Assembly: GCA_030602865.1 (NCBI GenBank)
Contig: JAUVYX010000090.1
Location: 1-5,098, forward strand
Direction: 5' to 3'
Length of the DNA stretch: 5,098 bases
Source: Dehalococcoidia bacterium
GTDB taxonomy: Bacteria > Chloroflexota > Dehalococcoidia > GIF9 > AB-539-J10
Part shown: in pieces, positions 1 to 5,098 of the stretch
Layout: every line of letters starts with the position of its first letter
How positions within the stretch are numbered: position 1 is the first letter of the stretch
Translations under genes and position numbers: made by a program
Notes under the pieces: generated by a model
Told to the model about the DNA's origin: nothing
Seen by the model: only the letters and a program-made list of their open reading frames with translations
Databases searched by the model: none

Positions 1-1139
1 GTACCTCCCTTTTTCGCCTCAGCCTCGTACTTCGCCGCCAGAGCGTCTATCTCCTCCTCGCTGGGGACCCACATGGGGGCGGCTCCCGTTGTCTCCTCCC
101 CAGTAATCTCTACAATCCCTTCTTTGTAAATATTTCCCGTGGCAGTAACATCACCATCTACTTCTACACTACTAAGAAGCAACAAACCCCCCTTCAGCGT
201 GATATCCCCATTGGCACGGATATTGCCCTCCCCTCCAGTCGGTGATGATGTAATAGTTGAAGATTCATCAATAGTTATATCGCCATTGGTAGTGGCGATA
301 GCATATTGGAAGAGGGGAAAAGCTTTGCTTATTATGGAGACATACGATTCAATAGTGGTACTAGTGCCGTCATCGCTGGTAGCTGTAGAGGTAACTTTCC
401 ATATTTCAAATGTTTTGGCTGAAGTAATAATCCCGACATCAGACGAGCCGCCCACGAACCAGCTAAAGTGAAAGTCGGGAACTTCTTCAGGCGTGAAGTG
501 AAATGTCAGCGACCTGGTAAAGACACCACTTTGCTTACCAAACTCTGGCTTGTTTCCGCCTGTCCATGCCCAGATAAAGGCAGTGCCTCCTTTATAGTCC
601 TTTTCCTCAAAGCTGTAATTCGGGTAATCATCGGTCATGCCAGAAGCTGAATTTATTACATACTCATAATCTCCTTGCAGCCATGCCCCAACCCCAGTGA
701 GGAATTTCTTATTCGCGTTTCCGCTGTAGGTTACGGTAATCGTATATGTGCCTGCCCCCACTTCCTCCTCAACTACTGTCCAATCACTGTGAACACCGGA
801 ATAATGATTTTGCAACAACTCATACAGAAAACCTTCGACGTCCTCTTCCAGCACAATCTCAACCACCACCTGTTTGTCATTTACTATGAGTTGATTTGGA
901 GTAGTGATTTGCTCATTTTTTATTTGCCATATTGCATCCTCCACCCCTGCATCGGCGGCGTAGAGTTCGAGCGTATCCGTTTCGATTACCTGTTGATGTT
1001 TCAGGCTGGTGGCAGTATAGTTTAGAGTGGGTGTGAGGACGATGCCGCCAAGGGCCAGCACGATGAGGACCAGTATCAGAATCTGGCCATTCTGCTTTTT
1101 GTTTATTTCTTTCACTGCTCGTTTCAGTCTTTTCAACAT
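1..1139 (-). CDS. PilX/GspK-like minor pilin with bactofilin-like C-terminal region (partial, C-terminus beyond window)
   Basis: Translating the minus strand from the ATG at 1139 gives 379 codons with no stop before the window edge, so the gene is cut at its 3' end. Residues 1-17 are basic. A single hydrophobic segment runs from about 18 to 36, after a Gly-Gln that resembles a prepilin cleavage site (G18|Q19-ILILVL). It is followed by ELYAADAGVEDA (59-70), typical of PilX N-terminal proteins. There is no Glu at +5 (Leu instead), as in GspK-type tip pseudopilins. Residues 130-275 look like an extracytoplasmic beta-rich region with many Thr, Ser and aromatic residues. Residues 279-345 contain repeated short G-D/N-I-T units (NGDITI, NGDITLKGG, DGDVTATGNI) resembling bactofilin or right-handed beta-helix turns. 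The start is fixed by AGGAG five bases upstream. The likely role is a minor pilin at the fibre tip, inferred from the two prepilin genes just upstream. The family call is good; the exact function is uncertain. Confidence 0.8.
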   Translation of the reverse strand, partial: MLKRLKRAVKEINKKQNGQILILVLIVLALGGIVLTPTLNYTATSLKHQQVIETDTLELYAADAGVEDAIWQIKNEQITTPNQLIVNDKQVVVEIVLEEDVEGFLYELLQNHYSGVHSDWTVVEEEVGAGTYTITVTYSGNANKKFLTGVGAWLQGDYEYVINSASGMTDDYPNYSFEEKDYKGGTAFIWAWTGGNKPEFGKQSGVFTRSLTFHFTPEEVPDFHFSWFVGGSSDVGIITSAKTFEIWKVTSTATSDDGTSTTIESYVSIISKAFPLFQYAIATTNGDITIDESSTITSSPTGGEGNIRANGDITLKGGLLLLSSVEVDGDVTATGNIYKEGIVEITGEETTGAAPMWVPSEEEIDALAAKYEAEAKKGG

Positions 1140-1144
1140 AGCTA

Positions 1145-1149
1145 CTCCT
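1145..1149 (-). promoter_or_regulatory. Shine-Dalgarno of the PilX-like gene
   Basis: The minus strand reads AGGAG followed by five bases (TAGCT) and the ATG at 1139. It is a near-consensus ribosome binding site and supports the chosen start of a gene whose other end is outside the window. Confidence 0.7.
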
Positions 1150-1251
1150 GTAGCAAGCTTAACATAACAGTCGGACTTCGTATAATTTTTATAGCTATTT
1201 AAAATAGCCAGTTAGTACCAGATTGTATGAGAAAATAGTACTTCTTTCCGA

Positions 1252-1272
1252 ATTTTACCATTTATTTTACCA
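1252..1272. repeat. Short direct repeat, 9 bases twice with 12-base period
   Basis: ATTTTACCA occurs at 1252-1260 and again at 1264-1272, separated by TTT. It lies just after the stop codon of the PilW-like gene. It may be only low-complexity AT-rich sequence; no function is assigned. Confidence 0.6.
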
Positions 1273-1273
1273 A

Positions 1274-1804
1274 TCAGTCCGTAGGGCGTGGCTTAATCTT
1301 GAATGTTCTCGTTTCTATTTCATCAACTGCTGTAGCCGTAATTGTTACACTTAGAATGTTTGTGACATCATCCCAAGAGCATTCAGTAACATCAGCCTCT
1401 TTAGACCTTATGTATTGGGCAATTATTGTTTGCATTGTACCACTGTTATCTGTCTCGCTCCTATTAAGTTTGTTAAGACCATCTGGCATGCTTTCAAAAC
1501 TATAACTAATTGTGTGCAATTCACTATCATCCAAATCCGTCCGTGTAAATTCAAGAAACATTAGTTCACCTGGAGTGTTATTTATAGCAACAGTCTGAGC
1601 TGTCAAGGCATCGCGGCTAATCCAATGGACGGCGTTGCGCACCTGGTTTATGGCGGTATTGCTGTCGTTGCTCATGGAGGGTATGGTAATCATGCTGTGT
1701 GCGGTCATGGTGACGGCGACGCCAATAGCGCTGGCTATGGCGAGGGCTATTATCAACTCTATCAGAGTGAAGCCTTTTTGGCTTCTATGTAGTTTACCTA
1801 GCAT
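1274..1804 (-). CDS. Prepilin-type minor pilin, PilW/GspJ-like
   Basis: This 176-residue protein has a classic class III signal: a short basic leader of 11 residues (MLGKLHRSQKG), cleavage after Gly11, Phe at +1 and Glu at +5 (FTLIEL), then a hydrophobic helix to about residue 35. Prepilin peptidase would cut and methylate it, and the helix would anchor it in the membrane and later pack in the fibre core. After the helix, residues 50-72 (INQVRNAVHWISRDALTAQ) are amphipathic and resemble the helical stalk of PilW/GspJ proteins. The rest alternates like beta strands (LMFLEF, LHTISYSF, LSVTITATAV). The start is supported by GAGG nine bases upstream. It is the second of three consecutive pilin-like genes, so a place in a V-W-X (I-J-K) tip complex is inferred. 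The prepilin call is firm; the W/J subtype is tentative. Confidence 0.88.
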   Translation of the reverse strand: MLGKLHRSQKGFTLIELIIALAIASAIGVAVTMTAHSMITIPSMSNDSNTAINQVRNAVHWISRDALTAQTVAINNTPGELMFLEFTRTDLDDSELHTISYSFESMPDGLNKLNRSETDNSGTMQTIIAQYIRSKEADVTECSWDDVTNILSVTITATAVDEIETRTFKIKPRPTD

Positions 1805-1850
1805 TGAATATTTCCTCTTTTAAAATCCTCGAGATTGCTTTGTAAGGATG

Positions 1851-1894
1851 TTCTGAGCAAGATTCTTCGGTCGCTTCTCTCCCTCAGAATGACA
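1851..1894. repeat. REP/MITE-like palindromic intergenic repeat
   Basis: The 121-base spacer between the two prepilin genes (1805-1925) holds an imperfect palindrome. TTCTGAG at 1851-1857 pairs with CTCAGAA at 1883-1889, enclosing GATTCTTCGG and GCTTCTCTCC. On the minus strand the right end reads TGTCATTCTGAGGGAG and continues to GCGACCGAAGAATCT. From memory, close variants of the string GTCATTCTGAG...GAAGAATCT are scattered as small repeats in intergenic DNA of many unrelated bacteria, which is why I call it a dispersed element rather than a chance hairpin. The remainder of the spacer shows only the Shine-Dalgarno of the PilW-like gene (GAGG at 1814-1817) and no clear promoter. Only one copy is in this window, so its repetition in the genome is not shown here. 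Confidence 0.6.
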
Positions 1895-1925
1895 AAAAAG
1901 GGAAGGGCTTGCAACCAAAAAATGG

Positions 1926-2408
1926 TCATTGGTTTACCTTGTAGTCCTCTAATGTGAAGACTACATCTCCCGTACAACCTTCATTATGGTAAACTGTTAT
2001 TGTTATATTGCGAATACCTTCATCCTCGCTGGTTGTACCATCAATCTGCTCCGACTCAGCCCTGATGCAGTACCCACTGTAATCACTGGAAAGCGGCGGA
2101 GGGTCTTCTTCCCATGGTGGGTCTGTAGAATAACTGTGTGAAGAAGTGGTAACCGTATAGGCCCAGCCGGCGACATCTGAATACTCCTGGCTTTTAACAT
2201 ATTCCATTTGGCCCTGCGCCAGGGCGAGGGCTGTTGAGCCCTCATCGCTGATAACGACGGCATTCAGGGATGTGGACAGCCCGTTTAGAAAAGCAGCAGC
2301 TACCAGGCCAAGAATGGCAAGAGCTATGAGCACCTCTACCAAACCTACTCCCCTGGAATTGCCTATGAAGAGCTTTGTTAGTTTATTAGTTAGCTGTATG
2401 TTTTTCAT
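1926..2408 (-). CDS. Prepilin-type minor pilin, PilV/GspI-like
   Basis: From the ATG at 2408 this is a 160-residue prepilin. The leader is 20 residues (MKNIQLTNKLTKLFIGNSRG), cleavage would follow Gly20, and the mature protein starts VGLVEV with Glu at +5. A hydrophobic helix follows to about residue 43. Val rather than Phe at +1 is unusual but tolerated. Residues 59-75 (TALALAQGQMEYVKSQE) match the stalk of PilV/GspI proteins, where an Ala-rich A.A.AQ.QME segment follows the core helix. A Pro-rich stretch lies at 97-105, and two cysteines (114 and 145) could form a disulfide outside the membrane. The frame is open upstream to a TTG at 2441 that would add 11 residues, including more hydrophobic ones; I prefer the ATG because the leader is then of ordinary length, although neither start has a good Shine-Dalgarno. 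It precedes the PilW-like gene and follows the DUF2442 gene. The prepilin call is firm; the subtype is tentative. Confidence 0.85.
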   Translation of the reverse strand: MKNIQLTNKLTKLFIGNSRGVGLVEVLIALAILGLVAAAFLNGLSTSLNAVVISDEGSTALALAQGQMEYVKSQEYSDVAGWAYTVTTSSHSYSTDPPWEEDPPPLSSDYSGYCIRAESEQIDGTTSEDEGIRNITITVYHNEGCTGDVVFTLEDYKVNQ

Positions 2409-2485
2409 TTCCAAACATTTTAATAATAATCGATTTATCAATACCTGGTTACCGCAGCAAGTTTTCTTTTAGCTTTTACCTCTGG

Positions 2486-2734
2486 TTATGATACTTTTGC
2501 TGCTATCACATCCTGATATAATGTATCCGGGCATATATCAATTCCACCAGGCCACGTCAGAGTATGACTTTGCGGGTCGATAAAGACCCTGCCAAACTGC
2601 TCAGGATCATTCCATAGTGCAAAGACTCCCTTGCCGACCAGGTTCGAGAGGTTTACTTTGCCCTCTATACCATCCGAGAAATGAATCCACACCCTATATT
2701 GGGTGAGTGCTTTTACGTCAACGATTCGGTGCAT
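2486..2734 (-). CDS. DUF2442 family protein, partner of the DUF4160 protein
   Basis: This is a complete 82-residue soluble protein with no signal or membrane segment. It has the family hallmarks in order: a basic N-terminal strand region ending in HFSDG (18-22), the LSNLVGKGVFALWNDP segment (29-44), and the ending TWPGGIDICPDTLY (60-73). DUF2442 is a small family of unknown function; from established knowledge it is often encoded beside DUF4160, and such pairs have been suspected to be toxin-antitoxin-like, without a proven mechanism that I know of. It starts 8 bases after the DUF4160 stop, and the strong Shine-Dalgarno GGAGGAG (2737-2743) overlaps that stop codon, so the two are surely co-translated. 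Family assignment is fairly sure; function is not known. Confidence 0.85.
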   Translation of the reverse strand: MHRIVDVKALTQYRVWIHFSDGIEGKVNLSNLVGKGVFALWNDPEQFGRVFIDPQSHTLTWPGGIDICPDTLYQDVIAAKVS

Positions 2735-2742
2735 AGCTCCTC

Positions 2743-3003
2743 CTATTTCAGCGGTTCAATTTTATTCAATGCCTCGTGTGACATTGCCTGTGACCACACA
2801 TAACTAAGCTCTTCCTGGTGAAGGCTAGCCCACTCAATCACCAGTCCCAGGGCTCGTGGACTGAGCCTGCCAGATAAGATGGACAAATTTTCAATCATTA
2901 TTAGTGTTTCATCGTCTCCTGATATGGCGTGGAAATGCGGAGGCATATGCTCGCGATAGTAGATGTAGATAGAGATACCGAAGAACTCAGAAATCTTTGG
3001 CAT
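2743..3003 (-). CDS. DUF4160 family protein
   Basis: This is a complete 86-residue protein that matches the DUF4160 pattern along its whole length: MPKISEFFGI at the N-terminus, YIYYREHMPPHFHA (13-26) with the conserved PPHFH, then LSPRALGLVIEWASLHQEEL (47-66) and a C-terminal KIEPL. The family has no established biochemical activity; the conserved histidines could be catalytic or metal-binding, which is only a guess. Its ATG shares one base with the TAA that ends the pilC downstream half (TAATG), and there is no Shine-Dalgarno, so it is probably translated by coupling to pilC. Genes of the same kind are often found in toxin-antitoxin-like pairs with DUF2442, and that partner follows immediately. 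Its position inside a pilus operon is unusual. Confidence 0.87.
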   Translation of the reverse strand: MPKISEFFGISIYIYYREHMPPHFHAISGDDETLIMIENLSILSGRLSPRALGLVIEWASLHQEELSYVWSQAMSHEALNKIEPLK

Positions 3004-3005
3004 TA
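3001..3005 (-). promoter_or_regulatory. TAATG stop-start overlap coupling pilC to the DUF4160 gene
   Basis: On the minus strand the TAA that ends the pilC frame (3003-3005) shares its last A with the ATG of the DUF4160 gene (3001-3003). No purine-rich ribosome binding site lies just upstream (the sequence is TTCGGGTCGATA), so terminating ribosomes would be expected to reinitiate here. That ties expression of the DUF4160-DUF2442 pair to pilC. Confidence 0.75.
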
Positions 3006-3533
3006 TATCGACCCGAATATAGAGTACATGCTGGAAATTAAGGCTACGGCGACAAATCCGACTACCAGCCCGATGAACACTGTCATGGTGGGCGTAATCA
3101 TAGAAATCATCGTCTTTGTTTTGTCATCTGCTTCTGTCTCGTAACTTTCTGCTACCGTGGTAAGAGTAAGGTCCAGGTTTCCTGTTTCCTCGCCAACAGC
3201 GGTCATTTGAACCATTAGAGGAAGGAAGAGCGGATTCTGTGACATTGGACGAGACAGGCCTGCTCCTGCAATCATGCTTTGTTGAACATCAACCAGTGCC
3301 TTTTCCATTGCCTTATTATTGGTTCCCTGAACAATCAAGGTCATTATTTCATGCAGTGGCAGACCACTGCCGTATAACAGCGATATGCTTCTGCAAGCAC
3401 GGGAGAGCTCATTTAGCAGGTTGATTCTACCCAGTACGGGCATGACGAGTGACAGTTTCCCCCATCTGAGTTTGCCGTCGGGAGTTTTTGTGTAGATAAA
3501 TCCCACGACTGGAATAGCTGCTATAATTCCCAT
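3003..3533 (-). CDS. pilC: PilC/GspF platform protein, C-terminal portion after an in-frame stop
   Basis: This 176-residue open frame holds the second T2SSF domain of a PilC/GspF inner-membrane platform protein, and it is in the same frame as the N-terminal portion upstream. Residues 1-14 (MGIIAAIPVVGFIY) are the middle transmembrane segment. Then come KTPDGKLRWGKLSL and PVLGRINLLNELSRACRSISLLYGSGLPL, the usual start of the second cytoplasmic domain. GEETGNLD (at about 115-122) mirrors GEKTGNLE in the first half, as expected for a repeated domain. The last hydrophobic helix is at about 145-170, and the protein ends where PilC proteins normally end. The ATG at 3533 lies six bases after the TAA and has no Shine-Dalgarno, so it may be made by reinitiation, by readthrough as one protein, or not at all. 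Homology is sure; whether it is a separate product is not. Confidence 0.75.
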   Translation of the reverse strand: MGIIAAIPVVGFIYTKTPDGKLRWGKLSLVMPVLGRINLLNELSRACRSISLLYGSGLPLHEIMTLIVQGTNNKAMEKALVDVQQSMIAGAGLSRPMSQNPLFLPLMVQMTAVGEETGNLDLTLTTVAESYETEADDKTKTMISMITPTMTVFIGLVVGFVAVALISSMYSIFGSI

Positions 3534-3539
3534 TGTCAG

Positions 3540-3542
3540 TTA
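3540..3542 (-). other. In-frame TAA interrupting pilC
   Basis: The two pilC portions are in one frame: from the start at 4208 to the ATG at 3533 is exactly 225 codons, with this TAA as codon 223. The local minus-strand reading is AAA TAT GGC TAA CTG ACA ATG GGA. Homology resumes directly after the stop, and no residues appear to be missing apart from this codon, so a single-base change from a sense codon (for example Tyr, Leu, Gln or Lys) would restore one protein of usual length. The stop lies at the edge of the middle transmembrane segment. Confidence 0.85.
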
Positions 3543-4208
3543 GCCATATTTCTCGAACCACTCTGTGAAACCGATAAGCATCCTGGTAGCCAGAGGCAGT
3601 TCAACGTCAAATGCCTTGTATAATCCCGTGAATGAAGGCAAGACGAAAAGCGCCAGTATAGCAATAACTCCAAAGGCGACGATAAGGAGTATAACAGGGT
3701 AAATCAGGGCATTCTTGATGCCCTTCTGCGTTGTAGTCACCCTTTCCATGTAATTGGCAGCTCGTCTCAATACCGTTTCCAGATTGCCGGTTTTCTCGCC
3801 TACAGAGACCAGCCGGGAATAGACTTTGGGAAATGCTGCTGGATGCTTTGCCATTGCTTCAGCCAGGGGCATTCCACCACGCACGTCTGAAGTTACAGTA
3901 GCAAGTATTTTCTTCAATGCGCGGTTGGTGGACTGGGCTTGCAGCAGTTCCAGAGAGGTAATCGCATCGGTGCCTGATTCCAGCAGCAATGCCAGCTGTC
4001 GGGTGAACATAATTATTTCTGTTGCTTTTACGCGGTTAAACTGGTCACTGAGCTTCGAGCTATCAAAGAAAGGCGTATACTCTTTGAGCCTGAGTACGCG
4101 ATAGCCGTTATCTGTTAACGAACTGGCGGCAGCTTCTTCACCGTCAGCGGTTAGCTTGCCCTTAACAATCCGCTTATCTGCAGTATAGGCTACGTAGGAA
4201 TATTCCAT
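3540..4208 (-). CDS. pilC: PilC/GspF platform protein, N-terminal portion ending at a premature TAA
   Basis: These 222 residues hold the N-terminal part of a PilC/GspF protein, which sits in the inner membrane and links the assembly ATPase to the growing pilus. MEYSYVAYTADKRIVKGKL is the typical opening. The first T2SSF domain runs from about 63 to 190, with FTRQLALLLESG (68-79), SVGEKTGNLE (135-144) and a transmembrane helix at about 169-191. LPLATRMLIGFTEWFEKYG is the stretch just before the second transmembrane segment, so the protein stops about halfway. Adding the 176 residues of the downstream frame plus three codons gives about 401 residues, the usual length for the family. It starts 8 bases after the ATPase stop, with only a weak ribosome binding site. 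The gene is either a recent nonsense mutant, a sequencing or assembly error, or a truly split or recoded gene. Confidence 0.82.
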   Translation of the reverse strand: MEYSYVAYTADKRIVKGKLTADGEEAAASSLTDNGYRVLRLKEYTPFFDSSKLSDQFNRVKATEIIMFTRQLALLLESGTDAITSLELLQAQSTNRALKKILATVTSDVRGGMPLAEAMAKHPAAFPKVYSRLVSVGEKTGNLETVLRRAANYMERVTTTQKGIKNALIYPVILLIVAFGVIAILALFVLPSFTGLYKAFDVELPLATRMLIGFTEWFEKYG

Positions 4209-4216
4209 CGTATCAG

Positions 4217-5098
4217 CTACTCAATAAAGTATGCATTGCGCAGCACCTCGGATGGAGTAGTTATACCAGCTTCAACCTTTGCCATACCATCTTTGATCAT
4301 GGGTATCATTCCATCTTCGAGCGCTTGCTGCCGTACTTCGTTGGTACTGGCTCCCTTTAGTATTTTCGTTCTCATTGTATCGCTTACAGGTAATATTTCA
4401 AAAAGACCTGTTCTGCCCTGGTATCCTGAATAAGAGCACAACTCACATCCTTTACCATAGAGGAATTTGCTTTGCCCTTTACCTGTTTCCTGTTCATAGG
4501 CTATCTGCTCCAATAAAGGGGCCTCCTTATAATCACAGCAGTTGCTGCAGATACGGCGTACCATCCGTTGGGCTACGACACCGATAACTCCAGAGGAAAC
4601 CAGGAAGGGTTCTATACCCAGGTCTAGGAGGCGAAAAAGAACGCCGATAGCATCATTTGCATGAATCGAGGAAAGCACCAGGTGTCCGGTTAAGGCTGAT
4701 TGAATCGCTATTTTTGCTGTTTCAGCATCCCTTATCTCCCCTACCAGTATGATGTCAGGGTCGAGACGCAGGATAGAGCGTAGCCCACTGGCAAAGGTTA
4801 GCCCTGCCTTGGGGTTGATTTGAATTTGATTTATGCTTCCGAAGCGGTATTCCACTGGATCTTCGATGGTGATGATATTACGTGTTACCCTGTCCAACTG
4901 GTTTACTGAGGCATATAGAGTGGTTGTCTTGCCTGACCCGGTAGGACCACTTATTAAAATCATGCCGAATGGCACCTTGAGCATGGCTTGATATTTTGTC
5001 AGAGATTTGGGGGAGAATCCCAGGCTTGCCAGGTCTATAATGGCAAGCGATTTATCCAGCAGGCGCATCACTGTCATCTCGCCGTGTACGGTAGGGGT
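4217..5098 (-). CDS. pilB: Type IV pilus assembly / type II secretion ATPase PilB/GspE (partial, N-terminus beyond window)
   Basis: The frame is open through the right edge; the visible part is 293 codons, starting T-P-T-V-H-G-E before MTVMRLLDKS, the normal mid-protein sequence of this family. The ATG at 5077 is therefore internal and not the start. Numbering from that Met: Walker A GPTGSGKT (44-51), Asp box TIEDPVEY (70-77), Walker B region LRLDPDIILVGEIRD (103-117), His box TGHLVLSSIHAND (130-142). A four-cysteine zinc motif CSNC...CELC (177, 180, 211, 214) separates extension ATPases (PilB/GspE) from the retraction ATPase PilT, which lacks it. All catalytic motifs are intact. The protein hydrolyses ATP as a hexamer at the cytoplasmic face and drives pilin assembly through PilC, whose gene follows after 8 bases. 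The family call is very sure; PilB versus GspE cannot be settled without the N-terminal domain and the rest of the operon. Confidence 0.95.
   Translation of the reverse strand, partial: TPTVHGEMTVMRLLDKSLAIIDLASLGFSPKSLTKYQAMLKVPFGMILISGPTGSGKTTTLYASVNQLDRVTRNIITIEDPVEYRFGSINQIQINPKAGLTFASGLRSILRLDPDIILVGEIRDAETAKIAIQSALTGHLVLSSIHANDAIGVLFRLLDLGIEPFLVSSGVIGVVAQRMVRRICSNCCDYKEAPLLEQIAYEQETGKGQSKFLYGKGCELCSYSGYQGRTGLFEILPVSDTMRTKILKGASTNEVRQQALEDGMIPMIKDGMAKVEAGITTPSEVLRNAYFIE

Larger units (their letters stand above)
1140..1273. other. AT-rich spacer between the PilW-like and PilX-like genes
   Basis: This 134-base spacer is clearly richer in A and T than the flanking genes. It contains a 9-base direct repeat near its right end (1252-1272), a small hairpin (1194-1208) and the Shine-Dalgarno of the next gene. 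The hairpin has a 6-bp stem GCTATT/AATAGC with a 3-base loop; on the minus strand it is followed by AT-rich sequence but not by a clean T-run, so it is not a convincing terminator. TACAAT at 1222-1227 (minus strand) looks like a -10 box but has no matching -35 at the right distance. No promoter is claimed. Confidence 0.5.

Noticed and set aside
139..1025. Plus-strand open frames of 60-116 codons
   Set aside because: They lie opposite the continuous minus-strand PilX-like frame, which has a Shine-Dalgarno and recognisable protein features; the plus-strand products resemble nothing I know.
1194..1208. Hairpin as an intrinsic terminator after the PilW-like gene
   Set aside because: The stem is only 6 bp and AT-rich, and the following sequence on the minus strand is mixed A/T, not a run of T.
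1222..1227. TACAAT (minus strand) as a promoter -10 box upstream of the PilX-like gene
   Set aside because: No -35-like hexamer is found 16-18 bases upstream; in AT-rich DNA such hexamers occur by chance.
2003..2263. Minus-strand open frame of 86 codons in another frame of the PilV-like gene
   Set aside because: It is nested inside the real prepilin gene and has a biased Arg/Pro/Ser composition typical of an out-of-frame shadow.
3826..4104. Plus-strand open frame of 92 codons
   Set aside because: It is entirely antisense to the conserved first T2SSF domain of pilC and shows no family features.
3003..4208. TAA reassigned to a sense codon in this organism
   Set aside because: Other genes in the window end normally with TAA, TAG or TGA at the expected family length, including TAA at the true end of pilC and of the DUF2442 gene.
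1..5098. CRISPR array, tRNA or rRNA genes
   Set aside because: No regularly spaced repeats and no tRNA- or rRNA-like segments were seen on reading both strands; almost all bases are covered by protein-coding frames.

Overview
The window carries one long block of genes, all on the minus strand, encoding part of a type IV pilus / type II secretion-like machine. Reading in the direction of transcription (right to left) it holds: the C-terminal half of a PilB/GspE assembly ATPase (cut by the right edge); a PilC/GspF platform protein broken by one in-frame TAA; a small DUF4160-DUF2442 pair; two proteins with prepilin N-termini (PilV/GspI-like and PilW/GspJ-like); and a PilX/GspK-like membrane protein (cut by the left edge). 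I see no credible gene on the plus strand; plus-strand open frames are shadows of these genes.

The organism is probably a member of Chloroflexota, perhaps class Dehalococcoidia. This rests on the N-terminus of the PilX-like protein (G-Q-ILILVL... followed by ELYAADAGVEDA), on the combination of minor prepilins beside a PilX-like protein ending in a bactofilin-like repeat region, and on moderate GC content. It is remembered resemblance, not a search result, and confidence in the phylum is moderate to low.

Layout. 4217-5098: ATPase with Walker A, Asp box, Walker B, His box and four-cysteine motif. 3003-4208: platform protein in one reading frame, interrupted by a TAA at 3540-3542 with an ATG six bases later. 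2486-3003: DUF4160 and DUF2442; the first starts inside the pilC stop codon (TAATG), the second starts eight bases after it with a strong Shine-Dalgarno. 1926-2408 and 1274-1804: the two minor prepilins, separated by 121 bases that hold a short imperfect palindromic repeat of a REP/MITE-like kind. 1140-1273: an AT-rich spacer. 1-1139: PilX/GspK-like protein, previously not obvious because it is open to the window edge.

How they work together: the ATPase would drive pilin polymerisation through the platform protein, and the V/W/X (I/J/K) type minor pilins would form the tip or initiation complex. The DUF4160-DUF2442 pair has no known role in pili; its tight coupling to pilC is the most unusual feature, together with the stop codon in pilC. 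No convincing promoter or intrinsic terminator was found inside the block, so it is probably transcribed as one unit from a promoter beyond the right edge.
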